Positions 22,378 to 30,938 of a stretch of DNA of 44,832 bases are shown one piece after another. A model generated the notes under the pieces. The model was not told the DNA's origin. It did not search any database and saw only the letters and a list, made by a program, of their open reading frames with translations. Within the stretch, counting starts at the first letter, position 1. The number at the start of each line of letters is the position of its first letter. This DNA comes from Oscillospiraceae bacterium Zagget6 (GTDB lineage: Bacteria > Bacillota > Clostridia > Oscillospirales > Oscillospiraceae): contig MSHH01000073.1 of the NCBI GenBank assembly GCA_001941075.1, positions 1-44,832 on the forward strand, in the 5' to 3' direction. The position numbers and the translations under genes were made by a program.

Positions 22378-23553
22378 TTACTCTTTCATCTGTGCCGCAA
22401 TATCTGCATCCACGATTTCTTCTCCAGTCCTATTCTTCAGCTGCTCCTTCGACGCATCGCTCAAACCGTCGTTCACAACCGCTGTTAAATCACAGGTGCT
22501 GCACCGATCCAGTTGCTCCTTCGTAACCTTACCGTCCCGATAATCACAGCAGATCTTATTCTCGTACATCGAGTACGGATGCTTGGTGAACAGCGCCTTT
22601 GCCTTGTGCTTCACGACCCACCACGCCGGTTTCCAAATATACTTATGCATCGCCGGGGAAACCGAGCCGATCATCCAGCACTGGCGATCACAGCAGCGCA
22701 CCTTCTTGCGGACTTCTTCCGCTTCCGGGCTGTTCCACAGCTCGTCCCAGGTCTGCGTATTCAGATTTCCCATCACTTCCTTGTCCTTTGTGCCATTGCA
22801 GGGCATAACATCCCCATAAGGATCAATGAAGAATGTATCAAAGCTCATGTCACAGGGCAGAAGTCTCGGTTGTCCATAGATATAGTTGATAAGGCCGTGG
22901 TTGAAGTAGGCTCTGAACCATTTCTTCGGGCTGTTTGACCGGAGCAGTTCATTCACCAGATCCTCAAAGTTTTTTGCCACCATCGGGCGGTCATGGATGA
23001 TGTTCTTCGCTTCAACAAAGTAAAAGCTGTTGTGCAAAGACGCTGTGGCAAATTCCATCCCCATCTCATCCGAGATTTTATAGAGCGGAACAAGGTCAGG
23101 CGCATTCTTATCCTGAACCGTCATACCAAAGCCAACGTCCTTAATGCCCATCTCTACGAGTTTCTTGAGGGTGCCATAGCCGCGCTGGTATCCATTCTGA
23201 AGGCCGCGAATCTCGTTGTTGGTCTGCTCCAGACCTTCAATGGAAATGCGGATGCCGACATCCGGGAACTCTTTGCACAGGGCAACAATACGGTCTGTGA
23301 AGAAACCATTGGTGGATATGACAATACGGTCGCTCTTCTTCCGCAGTTCCGCGACGATCTCTCTTATGTCAGTGCGGATGAACGGCTCGCCGCCGGTGAT
23401 GTTGGTGAAATACATCGGAGGCAGCTTTCTGATCGTCTCAATGCTGATTTCCTCCTCCGGCTTGGAGGGAGCCTTATATCTGTTGCACATCGAACAACGG
23501 GCGTTGCACCTGTATGTAACAATGACGGTTCCGTTTAACTTTTTCTCTGCCAT
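22378..23553 (-). CDS. Radical SAM protein with SPASM-like domain
   Basis: 391 aa. The 4Fe-4S/SAM motif is Cys16-xxx-Cys20-xx-Cys23, followed by the Gly-Gly-Glu-Pro SAM-binding loop in Thr-Gly-Gly-Glu-Pro. A C-terminal Cys-rich part begins at Met-Pro-Cys-Asn-Gly and includes Arg-Cys-Cys-Asp-Arg-Gln-Cys, Cys-Cys and a final Cys-Ser-Thr-Cys, like the auxiliary-cluster SPASM region. Related proteins modify peptides or sugars or carry out epimerisation. Inside this polysaccharide operon a sugar or lipid-carrier modification is more likely than peptide maturation because no precursor peptide is visible. AAAGGAG precedes the start. Confidence 0.85.
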   Translation of the reverse strand: MAEKKLNGTVIVTYRCNARCSMCNRYKAPSKPEEEISIETIRKLPPMYFTNITGGEPFIRTDIREIVAELRKKSDRIVISTNGFFTDRIVALCKEFPDVGIRISIEGLEQTNNEIRGLQNGYQRGYGTLKKLVEMGIKDVGFGMTVQDKNAPDLVPLYKISDEMGMEFATASLHNSFYFVEAKNIIHDRPMVAKNFEDLVNELLRSNSPKKWFRAYFNHGLINYIYGQPRLLPCDMSFDTFFIDPYGDVMPCNGTKDKEVMGNLNTQTWDELWNSPEAEEVRKKVRCCDRQCWMIGSVSPAMHKYIWKPAWWVVKHKAKALFTKHPYSMYENKICCDYRDGKVTKEQLDRCSTCDLTAVVNDGLSDASKEQLKNRTGEEIVDADIAAQMKE

Positions 23554-23559
23554 GATCTT

Positions 23560-24810
23560 TTAACTCCTTTTAGAGGTCAATGATTCAAACAACTCCATCA
23601 GAGCCTGATAGTGCTTCTCCGGTGCAAATCTATCTTCTAATTTGCTTCTGCTGTTGACTCCCATCACTTTTACTTTCCTGTCATCATCGAGCAGCTTTAT
23701 TTTCTCCGCTAACTGCTCCGCATTTCCGGCCTCGAACAGATACCCATTCACCCCATCCTCGACAAGCTCCGGGAGACTGCCGATATTGCTTGCAATGACA
23801 GGCTTGGAATACTGGAAGGATTCGAGGGCTGTGTTCGGGAGGTTGTCATACCAGATCGACGGGATCAGGGTAAACCTCGCGCCTTTTATAACCTCTTCCA
23901 GTTCAGCGCCGGACTTATATCCAAGAAACTCAATGTTCTTGAGCTCATGCTCTTTTACATAGGACTTCAGCTTTTTGCCCTCGTCTGTGTCGTCATTTCC
24001 CATGATTTTCAGGACTTTGTCCGGCAGCTTCTCATAGGCTTTTACGGCGGTTTCCACGCCCTTTTCTTCGTCTATCCGACCGAAGTACAATCCATAGGTC
24101 CCTACAACAGGTTCCCCAACCTCCGTCTTGCTTGTCGTGAATGTGGGAATGCAGTGAATCTTTTCCGCGTCGTAACCGTTCTCTGCCAGCTTCTGTTTCA
24201 GGAAGTTAGACGGCGTGACAAAAGCATCCACATTGTCGTACACGTGCATCCAGCCATGTACCTTCATGGAGAACACGCGAACCAGTGACGTAGGCAGCGA
24301 GCCTTTCACACAGCGGTATTTGATGCAGGACTTATATCCACAGGTCAAACAATCTTCACAGATTTTCTGATCACGAAGGAAATCAAACCGTGGACAGAGC
24401 ATGAAATAATCCGACAGTCTGGATACGACCGGCACCCCCATCTCTTTTGCGCCTTTCAGAACACTTGGAGACAGCTTATTCACAAAATGAATGGTGTAAA
24501 CAATATCCGGCTTGACATCAGCAATTTCTTTTTTAATCGCTTTCTTCACTTCCAGCGAATAAACGCTTCTTGTGATCATCTGCCAGATCGTTTTGGGCGT
24601 CTTTTTATACTCATCAAAGTATGTAGCGTCGCGGCTTCCGATTGGCTCCACGAAATACTTAGCGTACTCCGTCTCTACATTCTTGTTGGAATGAATAGAG
24701 AACGGAATGACCTCATGTCCATGTTCTTCCAACACTCTCTTAATGTTGAACATATATTTCTCCGGCCCGCCGGAAACGAAATATCTATAATTTACTAATA
24801 GGATTCGCAT
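23560..24810 (-). CDS. Glycosyltransferase family 4
   Basis: 416 aa GT-B enzyme. The N-terminus has the Gly-Gly-Pro-Glu-Lys-Tyr acceptor-side loop. The C-terminal half has Tyr-Phe-Gly-Arg-Ile-Asp-Glu-Glu-Lys-Gly and Asn-Leu-Pro-Asn-Thr-Ala-Leu-Glu-Ser, matching the donor-binding region of GT4. A Cys-rich insert (about residues 130-160: Cys-Pro-Arg, Cys-Glu-Asp-Cys, Cys-Gly, Cys-Ile, Cys-Val) is seen in a subset of GT4 enzymes and may bind metal. It ends 6 bases before the radical SAM start. Confidence 0.88.
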   Translation of the reverse strand: MRILLVNYRYFVSGGPEKYMFNIKRVLEEHGHEVIPFSIHSNKNVETEYAKYFVEPIGSRDATYFDEYKKTPKTIWQMITRSVYSLEVKKAIKKEIADVKPDIVYTIHFVNKLSPSVLKGAKEMGVPVVSRLSDYFMLCPRFDFLRDQKICEDCLTCGYKSCIKYRCVKGSLPTSLVRVFSMKVHGWMHVYDNVDAFVTPSNFLKQKLAENGYDAEKIHCIPTFTTSKTEVGEPVVGTYGLYFGRIDEEKGVETAVKAYEKLPDKVLKIMGNDDTDEGKKLKSYVKEHELKNIEFLGYKSGAELEEVIKGARFTLIPSIWYDNLPNTALESFQYSKPVIASNIGSLPELVEDGVNGYLFEAGNAEQLAEKIKLLDDDRKVKVMGVNSRSKLEDRFAPEKHYQALMELFESLTSKRS

Positions 24811-24839
24811 TCTCTTCCATCCTTATGTCAGCGTTATGG

Positions 24840-26081
24840 TCAATCACGTCTGAAAAGATCACGCGTATACACTTTATCCTTCACATCATCCAGTTCTGGA
24901 TTATATCTGTTGGCAATAATGGCCAGTGACTGCTCTTTGAACGCTGCTAAATCATTCACGACCTTACTTCCGAAGAACGTGGAGCCATCTTCGAGCGTCG
25001 GTTCGTAAACAATTACCGTGGCGCCCTTCGCCTTGATCCGCTTCATTACGCCCTGGATAGAGGACTGCCGGAAGTTATCAGAATTGCTCTTCATCGTCAG
25101 CCGATACACGCCAACGATCACTTCTTTTTCCTTCTCAGCGTTCCATCCCTCATTTGCTTCATATGCTCCTGCGATCTCCAACACCCGGTCTGCAATGAAA
25201 TCTTTTCTGGTACGATTGGATTCCACTATCGCCTGGATAAGGTTCTCCGGCACATCCTCATAATTGGCTAAGAGCTGCTTGGTGTCTTTTGGCAGGCAGT
25301 ATCCGCCATAACCAAACGATGGATTGTTATAATGCGATCCTATCCGTGGATCAAGACAGACGCCCTCAATGATCTGCTGCGTGTTCAGTCCTTTCATCTC
25401 AGCGTAGGTGTCAAGCTCGTTGAAATAGGAAACGCGCAATGCCAAATACGTATTCGCAAACAGCTTCACAGCCTCTGCCTCGGTAAAGCCCATGATGAGC
25501 GTATCTATATTCTCTTTGATCGCTCCCTCTTGCAGGAGACCCGCAAAGGTGTTTGCCGCCTTCACCAGCCTTGCGTTCTCTACATCTGTGCCGACAATAA
25601 TGCGGGACGGATATAAATTGTCGTAGAGTGCCTTCGACTCACGAAGAAACTCCGGGCTAAATATGATATTATCGCAGTGGAATTTTTCTCTGATGCTTGC
25701 CGTGTACCCCACAGGTATCGTGGACTTAATGACCATAATTGCGTCCGGGTTATTCTCTATGACGAGCCGGATCACAGTCTCCACAGCACTCGTGTCAAAG
25801 AAATTCTTCCTGCTGTCGTAGTTGGTCGGTGCGGCTATAACAACAAAGTCAGCGGTTTTATACGCTTCCGACGCATCCAGTGTAGCGGTCAGGTCTAATT
25901 CTTTCTCCGCCAAATATTTCTCGATATATTCATCCTGAATCGGGCTTTTTCTTTGGTTGATCAGTTCAACCTTCTCAGGAACAATATCGACAGCCATCAC
26001 CTTATTGTGCTGGGCAAGAAGTGTGGCAATCGAAAGTCCAACATATCCGGTTCCTGCGACAGCTATATTTAATCCACTCAT
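24840..26081 (-). CDS. ugd: UDP-glucose 6-dehydrogenase
   Basis: 413 aa NAD-dependent oxidase converting UDP-glucose to UDP-glucuronate. It has Gly10-x-Gly12-xx-Gly15, the Phe-Ser-Pro-Glu-Phe-Leu-Arg-Glu motif and the catalytic Cys in [10 protein letters not shown]. Start at 26081 has AGGAGA and overlaps the epimerase stop (ATGA); the upstream ATG at 26120 is inside that gene. Its product is the substrate of the epimerase encoded just upstream, so this pair makes UDP-galacturonate. Confidence 0.95.
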   Translation of the reverse strand: MSGLNIAVAGTGYVGLSIATLLAQHNKVMAVDIVPEKVELINQRKSPIQDEYIEKYLAEKELDLTATLDASEAYKTADFVVIAAPTNYDSRKNFFDTSAVETVIRLVIENNPDAIMVIKSTIPVGYTASIREKFHCDNIIFSPEFLRESKALYDNLYPSRIIVGTDVENARLVKAANTFAGLLQEGAIKENIDTLIMGFTEAEAVKLFANTYLALRVSYFNELDTYAEMKGLNTQQIIEGVCLDPRIGSHYNNPSFGYGGYCLPKDTKQLLANYEDVPENLIQAIVESNRTRKDFIADRVLEIAGAYEANEGWNAEKEKEVIVGVYRLTMKSNSDNFRQSSIQGVMKRIKAKGATVIVYEPTLEDGSTFFGSKVVNDLAAFKEQSLAIIANRYNPELDDVKDKVYTRDLFRRD

Positions 26082-27139
26082 ACGTTGTTGTCTCCTGTCA
26101 TATAAAACTCTTTGTACCACTCAGCAAACTTCCTCAAGCCATCCCTGAGACTTGTGCTCGGCTTATACCCGAAGTCCCTCTCCAGAGCGGAAGTATCGGC
26201 ATAAGTCACAGGTACATCCCCTGGCTGCATCGGAACCAGCTCCTTGTGGCTCTCGAAATCATAGTCTGCATCCAGGACCCCAGCACGAATCAACTCCTGC
26301 TGAAGAATATCTACAAAGTCCAGAAGATTCTCCGGGCTGTTGTTTCCTATATTATAAAGCGCATATGGCGGGACCGGCAGACCGTCCTCACCTGTGGCTC
26401 TGTCCGGTGCTTTCTGCATCACCCGAATAACACCCTCAACAATGTCATCCACATATGTGAAGTCACGCTTACAATTCCCATAGTTAAAGATTTGAATTTT
26501 CTTCCCTGCCCGCAGCTTATCTGTAAATCCAAAGTAGGCCATGTCCGGTCTTCCCGCCGGTCCATAAACCGTGAAGAAACGCAAGCCTGTGGACGGGATG
26601 TCATATAGCTTGGAATAGGCGTGGGCCATCAGCTCATTGCTCTTCTTCGTTGCAGCATAAAGGCTGACCGGATGATCTACCTTGTCATCTGTGCTATATG
26701 GAACCTTCTTATTACTCCCATAAACACTGGATGAAGAAGCATAAACCAAATGCTCCACAGGATACTTTCGACATGCCTCCAGAACGTTAAAAAAGCCGAT
26801 CAAGTTCGATTCCACATACGCATCAGGATTGGTGATGGAATATCTCACACCAGCCTGTGCTGCAAGGTTTACAACTACCTGCGGTTTGTATCGCTCAAAT
26901 ACTGATGCGATCAGCGCCTTGTCAGCAATGTTGCCTTTCCTAAAGTGAAATGCAGAATACTCGGTCAGCTTCGCAAGTCTATATTCCTTGATTGACACGT
27001 CATAGTAATCATTCATATTGTCGATTCCTATGACCTTCACACCTTCTATTTCATTTAACAATCGTTCCGACAGGAATGCCCCAATGAATCCTGCGGCGCC
27101 AGTCACGAGGACTGTTTTGTTTCTCAAATCGACCTTCAT
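26078..27139 (-). CDS. UDP-glucuronate 4-epimerase-like NAD-dependent epimerase
   Basis: 353 aa extended SDR. The NAD motif is Thr-Gly-Ala-Ala-Gly-Phe-Ile-Gly. Asn-Asp-Tyr-Tyr-Asp after the second strand, Ala-Ala-Gln-Ala-Gly-Val-Arg-Tyr-Ser and the catalytic Tyr-xxx-Lys (Tyr-Ala-Ala-Thr-Lys-Lys) are typical of UDP-GlcA 4-epimerases (LspL/CapI). Product UDP-GalA would give the polymer acidic residues. It overlaps the dehydrogenase gene by four bases. Confidence 0.92.
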   Translation of the reverse strand: MKVDLRNKTVLVTGAAGFIGAFLSERLLNEIEGVKVIGIDNMNDYYDVSIKEYRLAKLTEYSAFHFRKGNIADKALIASVFERYKPQVVVNLAAQAGVRYSITNPDAYVESNLIGFFNVLEACRKYPVEHLVYASSSSVYGSNKKVPYSTDDKVDHPVSLYAATKKSNELMAHAYSKLYDIPSTGLRFFTVYGPAGRPDMAYFGFTDKLRAGKKIQIFNYGNCKRDFTYVDDIVEGVIRVMQKAPDRATGEDGLPVPPYALYNIGNNSPENLLDFVDILQQELIRAGVLDADYDFESHKELVPMQPGDVPVTYADTSALERDFGYKPSTSLRDGLRKFAEWYKEFYMTGDNNV

Positions 27140-27159
27140 TTCATTTGCTCCAATCTATG

Positions 27160-28169
27160 TCAGTTGACAGCTTTTCTCCCCAGTATCCACGGAAGCCATC
27201 TGTTGATGATTATTGCCGGGACAATCAAAATCAATGACATCGCCACTGTAATAACGATAGCTACAACCGATGAGGTAAACGCATTATCAAGCAAAGCTCC
27301 GTAAAGCGAAAATTTCCCAAGCACAGTCTCAATGACAGCGTACAGCTTCCCGTGCAGCCCAAAGTACGTCAACGTGTTAGCACCAATAAAGCTTATATAT
27401 CGGTTGGTCCTCATTACCTTGCATATTGATAGGATTGCGAATATTCCAAGAATACCTCTGATGTATGAAAGCGGTATTGACCAGTAAACCCCCCCCCGAT
27501 GGTTTCGGGGATATAAGCTGCAATCAGATAAACTGCCCACAGAACTGCTCTATTTCGTACTGTGTTTAACTTATCAAATACAGCTTCGCCATACACCTTA
27601 AAATAATACCCAAGCACCATCCAGAGCATTGCTTTGAACATGTAGTCTAAATGCCAGGGAAGTGCTGTGCTTCCCCACGGAAAGAATGCTGGATTCATCA
27701 AATTGCTATAAAGCACACTGGCAAGCGAGAGAACAGCTGCAACCACACAAGCCCACGCTGGTTTATTCCATTTGATAATGAAATAAAACGGAATGAAGGC
27801 CACAAACAGAGCCGCAACAAACCAAACTCCGTCTCCTGATCCACGAATCTGTAGGGCGTTCCATGCCAGCTCGGAAAGCGTATTTCTCTCACCATGTAAA
27901 GAAATAATCGCCGACAGAAAAATATTAAAATTGCTGAATATCAACCATGGTACGAAGAGGCCCTTTACCTTCTTTACGAAATGCTCTCGAAACGTGGCCG
28001 GCTGTTTATGCACATACCCGGAAAGGAAAAAGAACACTCTCAGAATAAAGGGTGAATAAAATGCACTCAATATATCCGAGCCGCTTTCCAAATGCGAGAG
28101 CATGACGAACATAATACAAATGAACTTGCCTGTATCGACCCATTCTAATCTCTTCCCTGTTGTCATCAT
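27160..28169 (-). pseudogene. Acyltransferase family 3 gene split by a frameshift at a G9 tract
   Basis: An integral-membrane acyltransferase (Acyl_transf_3) that would O-acylate (commonly O-acetylate) sugar residues. The N-terminal frame (27414-28169) begins Met-Met-Thr-Thr and holds about seven helices, with Trp-Val-Asp-Thr-Gly and Leu-Ser-His near the active His. The C-terminal frame (27160 to about 27490) holds the last helices. They join at nine G (plus strand C at 27489-27497). Ten or seven G would restore one frame of 336 or 335 aa, the usual size. All other neighbours are intact. It may be phase-variable, recently inactivated, or a base-call error. AGGAGA precedes the start, which overlaps the glycosyltransferase stop. 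Confidence 0.82.
27489..27497 (-). repeat. G9 homopolymer, candidate slippage tract
   Basis: Nine consecutive G on the coding strand, inside codons for Ile-Gly-Gly-Gly of the acyltransferase, exactly where the reading frame breaks. Tracts of this kind are classic slipped-strand switches. I noticed no comparable G or C run inside the other genes of the cluster. Confidence 0.8.
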
Positions 28170-29305
28170 CGGTTCTCCTTATCAATCGCTCTTCTATACA
28201 GCTTTATCGTTTTCCTGCTTACCTCATCCCAGCTGTGCTTTGAACAGATAAAATCCGCAGCGCCGTCTTTATACTTCTGAACCAAGGCTTCATCGTCGCA
28301 AAGCCCCTGCAACTTCTCTCTCAAGTCGCCCACATCGCTTTTCCGAAACATCACCGCTTTATCTTCCACAACCTCAGCGCACTCTTTTATATCAGAAGTG
28401 ACACAGCAGTTCCCATAACTCATTGCTTCCAACAGACTCAGCGGCATTCCCTCAAGATCGCTGGGAAGAACATACACATAGGCGTTGCTATACAACTCCT
28501 CCCGTAATCTTCCGGAAACAAAGCCTGTGAAAATCACGTTCTCACCAGCCATTTTCTTAAGTTCCACAGCAAATTCATCCGTATCGGAGGAGCCGCCGGC
28601 AATCACAAGCTTCTTGTCCGTATTCAGCTCTTTATATGCCTCCACAAGATAGCGCAGGCCCTTCTCTGGAACAATGCGCCCCAGGAACAGGATGTAACTG
28701 TCCTTTTCTAATCCAAATTTTTCTTTGATCTCTTTCGCTTCTCTGATCTCAGGCCGATTCACACCATTCGGAATGTAGACCGTCTCCCTGTGATAAGTCT
28801 CCCGGAAATATTCCTGAACGCCTTCACTCAAAACAATGATTTCATCCGCATATTTTACGGCGATCTTCTCACCGAATCTTATGTACTTCGACCCGATTCC
28901 TTTTCCCCACTTTTCGCGCTGCCAGTCAAGGCCATGGATCGTTGCCACGCATTTTTTCCCAAGGAGCTTGGGCAGCCACAGCATCGCGCACGGTCCCTCC
29001 GCATGGAAATGCACCACATCATACTTCCCAAAAGCGGCGTGAAACGCAGCGAATATCGACGAAGACATCGCTGCCAAACCTTTTTTGTGTATTGTAAGAA
29101 CTGATTTCAGTTTTACCCCTTTGTACTCATCCAGACCACCATTGTCGCAGCCAGTACGGTTATAGCAAACAACCTCGTGTCCTTGCGCCGCCATACGGGT
29201 TGACAGTTCTTCCACGACCACCTCAATGCCACCACGGGAGGAATCTCTTGCAGGTATGGTCTTATGACCGAGCATGGCAATTTTTAATTTTTTATTGTCA
29301 CTCAT
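28166..29305 (-). CDS. Glycosyltransferase family 4
   Basis: 379 aa GT-B retaining glycosyltransferase. Gly-Gly-Ile-Glu-Val-Val-Val-Glu-Glu-Leu near the N-terminus is the acceptor loop. Phe-Leu-Gly-Arg-Ile-Val-Pro-Glu-Lys-Gly and the E-x7-E motif (Glu-Gly-Met-Pro-Leu-Ser-Leu-Leu-Glu) form the nucleotide-sugar site. The start at 29305 is supported by AAGGGAG; an ATG at 29338 has none. It is the first large gene of the leftward operon. It lacks the hydrophobic helices of a phosphoglycosyl transferase, so it is not the priming enzyme. Confidence 0.9.
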   Translation of the reverse strand: MSDNKKLKIAMLGHKTIPARDSSRGGIEVVVEELSTRMAAQGHEVVCYNRTGCDNGGLDEYKGVKLKSVLTIHKKGLAAMSSSIFAAFHAAFGKYDVVHFHAEGPCAMLWLPKLLGKKCVATIHGLDWQREKWGKGIGSKYIRFGEKIAVKYADEIIVLSEGVQEYFRETYHRETVYIPNGVNRPEIREAKEIKEKFGLEKDSYILFLGRIVPEKGLRYLVEAYKELNTDKKLVIAGGSSDTDEFAVELKKMAGENVIFTGFVSGRLREELYSNAYVYVLPSDLEGMPLSLLEAMSYGNCCVTSDIKECAEVVEDKAVMFRKSDVGDLREKLQGLCDDEALVQKYKDGAADFICSKHSWDEVSRKTIKLYRRAIDKENR

Positions 29306-29327
29306 AAAAACTCTCCCTTGTGATTGC

Positions 29328-29459
29328 TTACCCTCCATTTAAAACGGCACATATTTCATCTGGCGCCTTCCAAGTAGACGATGCCCCAATCAGCTCATTC
29401 CACGACAACAAGCCCATGATGAACATCCCTTCGAGCATCCATTCACAGGCTTGATCCAT
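29328..29459 (-). CDS. Possible 43-aa small ORF ahead of the polysaccharide operon
   Basis: An open frame starting Met-Asp-Gln-Ala-Cys-Glu-Trp and ending Asn-Gly-Gly, 22 bases before the first glycosyltransferase start. It is acidic and has three Trp and two Cys. The ribosome site is poor (GAGG sits only one base from the ATG), and an internal ATG could be used. It may be a real small protein, a leader peptide or the tail of a lost gene. I do not recognise it. Confidence 0.35.
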   Translation of the reverse strand: MDQACEWMLEGMFIMGLLSWNELIGASSTWKAPDEICAVLNGG

Positions 29460-29589
29460 ACCTCGCTTTTCCTCTGCATATCACTCTTCAATCTATTCAA
29501 GACCTGTGGAACTTATATAACTTAAACTCCCGCCCAGTTCCGCCAATTCTGATTTGCGTAAAAATAAGGCTGCCGTGGGGATCATCTAT

Positions 29590-29745
29590 TTAAATGAGCG
29601 GCGCCACGAGCAGCAGAAGGGGAAACAGGACAATGAAAAGCAGCCATAGAGAAGGGTACATCCTGCATTCTGCAGGCAACCAAGAATATCTTCGCATTCT
29701 GCCAAAGGACGTCCACACGCGCTCATCCGGCTTTGCCCTCAGCAA
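29590..29745 (-). CDS. Possible 51-aa tail-anchored small protein, TTG start
   Basis: A frame starting at TTG, with AAGGAG 11 bases upstream, encodes a basic N-terminal half (several Arg) and one strongly hydrophobic C-terminal helix ending Ala-Pro-Leu-Ile. It is the first frame after the consensus promoter at 29838-29866. An 8-codon frame starting at a TTG behind an AGGAG ends inside its start (TTGCTGA), so translation could be coupled. The composition (20-residue Leu/Phe/Val helix) looks like a real membrane peptide. No family is recognised. It could regulate export or simply be a chance frame. Confidence 0.45.
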   Translation of the reverse strand: MLRAKPDERVWTSFGRMRRYSWLPAECRMYPSLWLLFIVLFPLLLLVAPLI

Positions 29746-29837
29746 TTCTCAAAACGCTCCTTCAATATTCTCCTATAAGAACACACCGTACAGGGAAAAA
29801 AGACGAAACTAACCCTCATATTCCTGTACATTTTCAT

Positions 29838-29866
29838 ATTGTACTCCCCAGTACTTCTAGTGTCAA
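29838..29866 (-). promoter_or_regulatory. Consensus promoter of the polysaccharide operon
   Basis: On the minus strand TTGACA, a 17-base spacer and TACAAT. The start point would be near 29831, leaving over 500 bases before the first glycosyltransferase. It is the only strong leftward promoter I find between 17 and 30 kb. Confidence 0.85.
29841..29854. promoter_or_regulatory. Palindrome in the promoter spacer, possible operator
   Basis: GTACT and AGTAC flank four C, giving a perfect 5-bp inverted repeat that overlaps the -10 and the spacer of the operon promoter. A repressor bound there would block polymerase. No cognate regulator is encoded next to it. Confidence 0.45.
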
Positions 29867-30039
29867 TCGGTATTTTCACCATTTTCACGCGCCCACAAAG
29901 GGAATATTAAGGGACAACAGACGATAGAAGAACCGGAGGATTCAAAAGTGGAGCGTTCAAAAAAATGGTCGGAAATCTGACCACTTGTCAGTTTCTTTAT
30001 TCCACTACTGCAAGTCAAGCAACTTTTCGTTCGCAGTAC

Positions 30040-30115
30040 ACGCCGTCATCCTGGACATTTACGGCCATGCCAGCGACGAAGCGGAAAGCCACCGCTGTTT
30101 TCCGGGCAGCTATAG
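30040..30115 (+). pseudogene. Remnant of a tyrosine integrase C-terminus
   Basis: Translation gives Leu-Asp-Ile-Tyr-Gly-His-Ala-Ser-Asp-Glu-Ala in one frame and Ala-Val-Phe-Arg-Ala-Ala after a frameshift. These match the tyrosine-bearing end of the intact integrase at 42747-43931 (Leu-Asp-Val-Tyr-Gly-His-Ala-Ser-Asp-Glu-Ala). It has the same orientation and the same position relative to the 90-bp att repeat as the intact gene. The rest of the gene is gone. It marks a former element at this tRNA site. Confidence 0.85.
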
Positions 30116-30215
30116 GCGAAAAACAAGCTTGCTGGTCGGTGACGGTTTATGCGACGGTTCCAGCAAAAAGCGCTGGTTTCACCGCAGCGGCAAAGCCGTC
30201 ACAAAAGTTGAAAAG

Positions 30216-30305
30216 CAAAAAGAAAAGCACCTGAAACGCATTGTTTCAAGTGCTTTTTGTTGGAGCTGCTAGGCAGATTCGGACTGCCGACCTCATCCTT
30301 ACCAA
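30216..30305. repeat. Left attachment repeat (att, tRNA-Thr 3' half)
   Basis: Ninety bases identical to 44026-44115. It contains a tRNA terminator hairpin and bases 30261-30305, the 3' half of tRNA-Thr including CCA, acceptor 3' strand, T-arm, variable loop and anticodon. Identity stops just after the anticodon loop, the usual crossover place for tRNA-targeting tyrosine recombinases. Confidence 0.95.
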
Positions 30306-30318
30306 TTATCAACCGTTT

Positions 30319-30411
30319 GTTGTAACTTGTTGTTTGGTTCATTTTTGCGTTGTCTTTTTTCGTTGGTATTTCAGTCAAAATTAGAATCCGCTCGTTGTAG
30401 CTTGTTGTTTG
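30319..30411. repeat. 18-bp direct repeats near the left end
   Basis: GTTGTARCTTGTTGTTTG occurs at 30319-30336 and 30394-30411 (17 of 18 identical). They lie 14 and 89 bases inside the left att repeat in gene-free DNA, where integrase arm sites or excisionase sites are expected. Confidence 0.6.
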
Positions 30412-30447
30412 TTGCTGTATGGTTTGGTGGTGGAATTTTTGGTGGTG

Positions 30448-30474
30448 GTGGTGGAAAATGTGGTGGAAAATCAG
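30448..30474. repeat. Left copy of 27-bp end repeat (two GTGGTGGAAAA units)
   Basis: Contains GTGGTGGAAAA twice in tandem. The same 27 bases with one change occur at 43938-43964 just inside the right att repeat. The paired position at both ends suggests integrase arm-type binding sites; the two copies are direct repeats. Confidence 0.65.
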
Positions 30475-30593
30475 GCGGCGGCAAAAATGCCCGCTCGCGC
30501 AAAATGCCGAAAAAGTTCACAGCGGCAAACAGGGGGGCTTTCCCCTCTGGAGCGGCACCCGCTCCACCGCAAAATAAAAAATCCGCTCCCCAC

Positions 30594-30623
30594 AAAATAA
30601 CCAACTAAACCAACTAAAACCCC
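30594..30623 (-). repeat. Left copy of 30-bp inverted repeat (TTTAGTTGG units)
   Basis: On the minus strand this is GGGG-TT followed by two TTTAGTTGG units and TTATTTT. It is identical to plus-strand 42674-42703. The copies face each other across the element. It may be an arm-type site or a shared 3' transcription-end segment, since both follow a GC-rich stretch. Confidence 0.65.
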
Positions 30624-30680
30624 GGAGCGGGCCGCTCACCGTCTGGCCAGACACTCCCACTCTCGCAGGGCAGCCACGCA

Positions 30681-30717
30681 AAAAGAGGCTCCCCGCCCAT
30701 TGGGGAACCTCTCTTTT
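30681..30717. terminator. Bidirectional terminator-like hairpin
   Basis: AAAAGAGGCTCCCC pairs with GGGGAACCTCTCTTTT with a short loop, so either strand has a stem and a T-run. It ends the leftward operon that includes 30939-34871, or blocks outside transcription from entering the element. Confidence 0.7.
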
Positions 30718-30822
30718 CTATGCGCGTGTAACGACGTCCGAAAACTGCCCTCCCCTCCCCTACCGCTCCAGGTGGTGGGCCTCTCGTTTTCGCGCTGGAG
30801 CGGGTCTGTGTGGCCCTGGAAT

Positions 30823-30937
30823 CGTTCCGTTTCGTTCCGGTGATTCTACCCACGGAACGGCTACGGAACGCCACAGGAACGCTCACGGAACGGGGAGGGA
30901 ACGGCTACGGAACGGGGGACGGAACGCCCACGGAACG
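30823..30937. repeat. Phased iteron array, eight GGAACG plus two inverted CGTTCC
   Basis: GGAACG starts at 30854, 30865, 30876, 30887, 30898, 30909, 30921 and 30932: spacing 11,11,11,11,11,12,11. Two copies of the reverse complement start at 30823 and 30833. Near one helical turn per unit, the sites would lie along one face of the DNA. The array ends one base before the stop codon of the HTH gene at 30939-31910. It is a likely replication iteron, centromere or operator array. Confidence 0.9.
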
Positions 30938-30938
30938 G

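Noticed and set aside
29300-30230. CRISPR array or JUMPstart element near the operon start
   Set aside because: No regularly spaced direct repeats with unique spacers, and no GGCGGTAG-type JUMPstart sequence.
30327-30608. Gly-rich frames at the left end of the element
   Set aside because: The Gly/Val runs come from the GTGGTGG repeats and there is no ribosome site. Better explained as arm-type repeats.
30823-30937. CRISPR reading of the GGAACG array
   Set aside because: Units are 6 bases with 5-6-base gaps, far too short for repeats and spacers. They fit iterons or operators.
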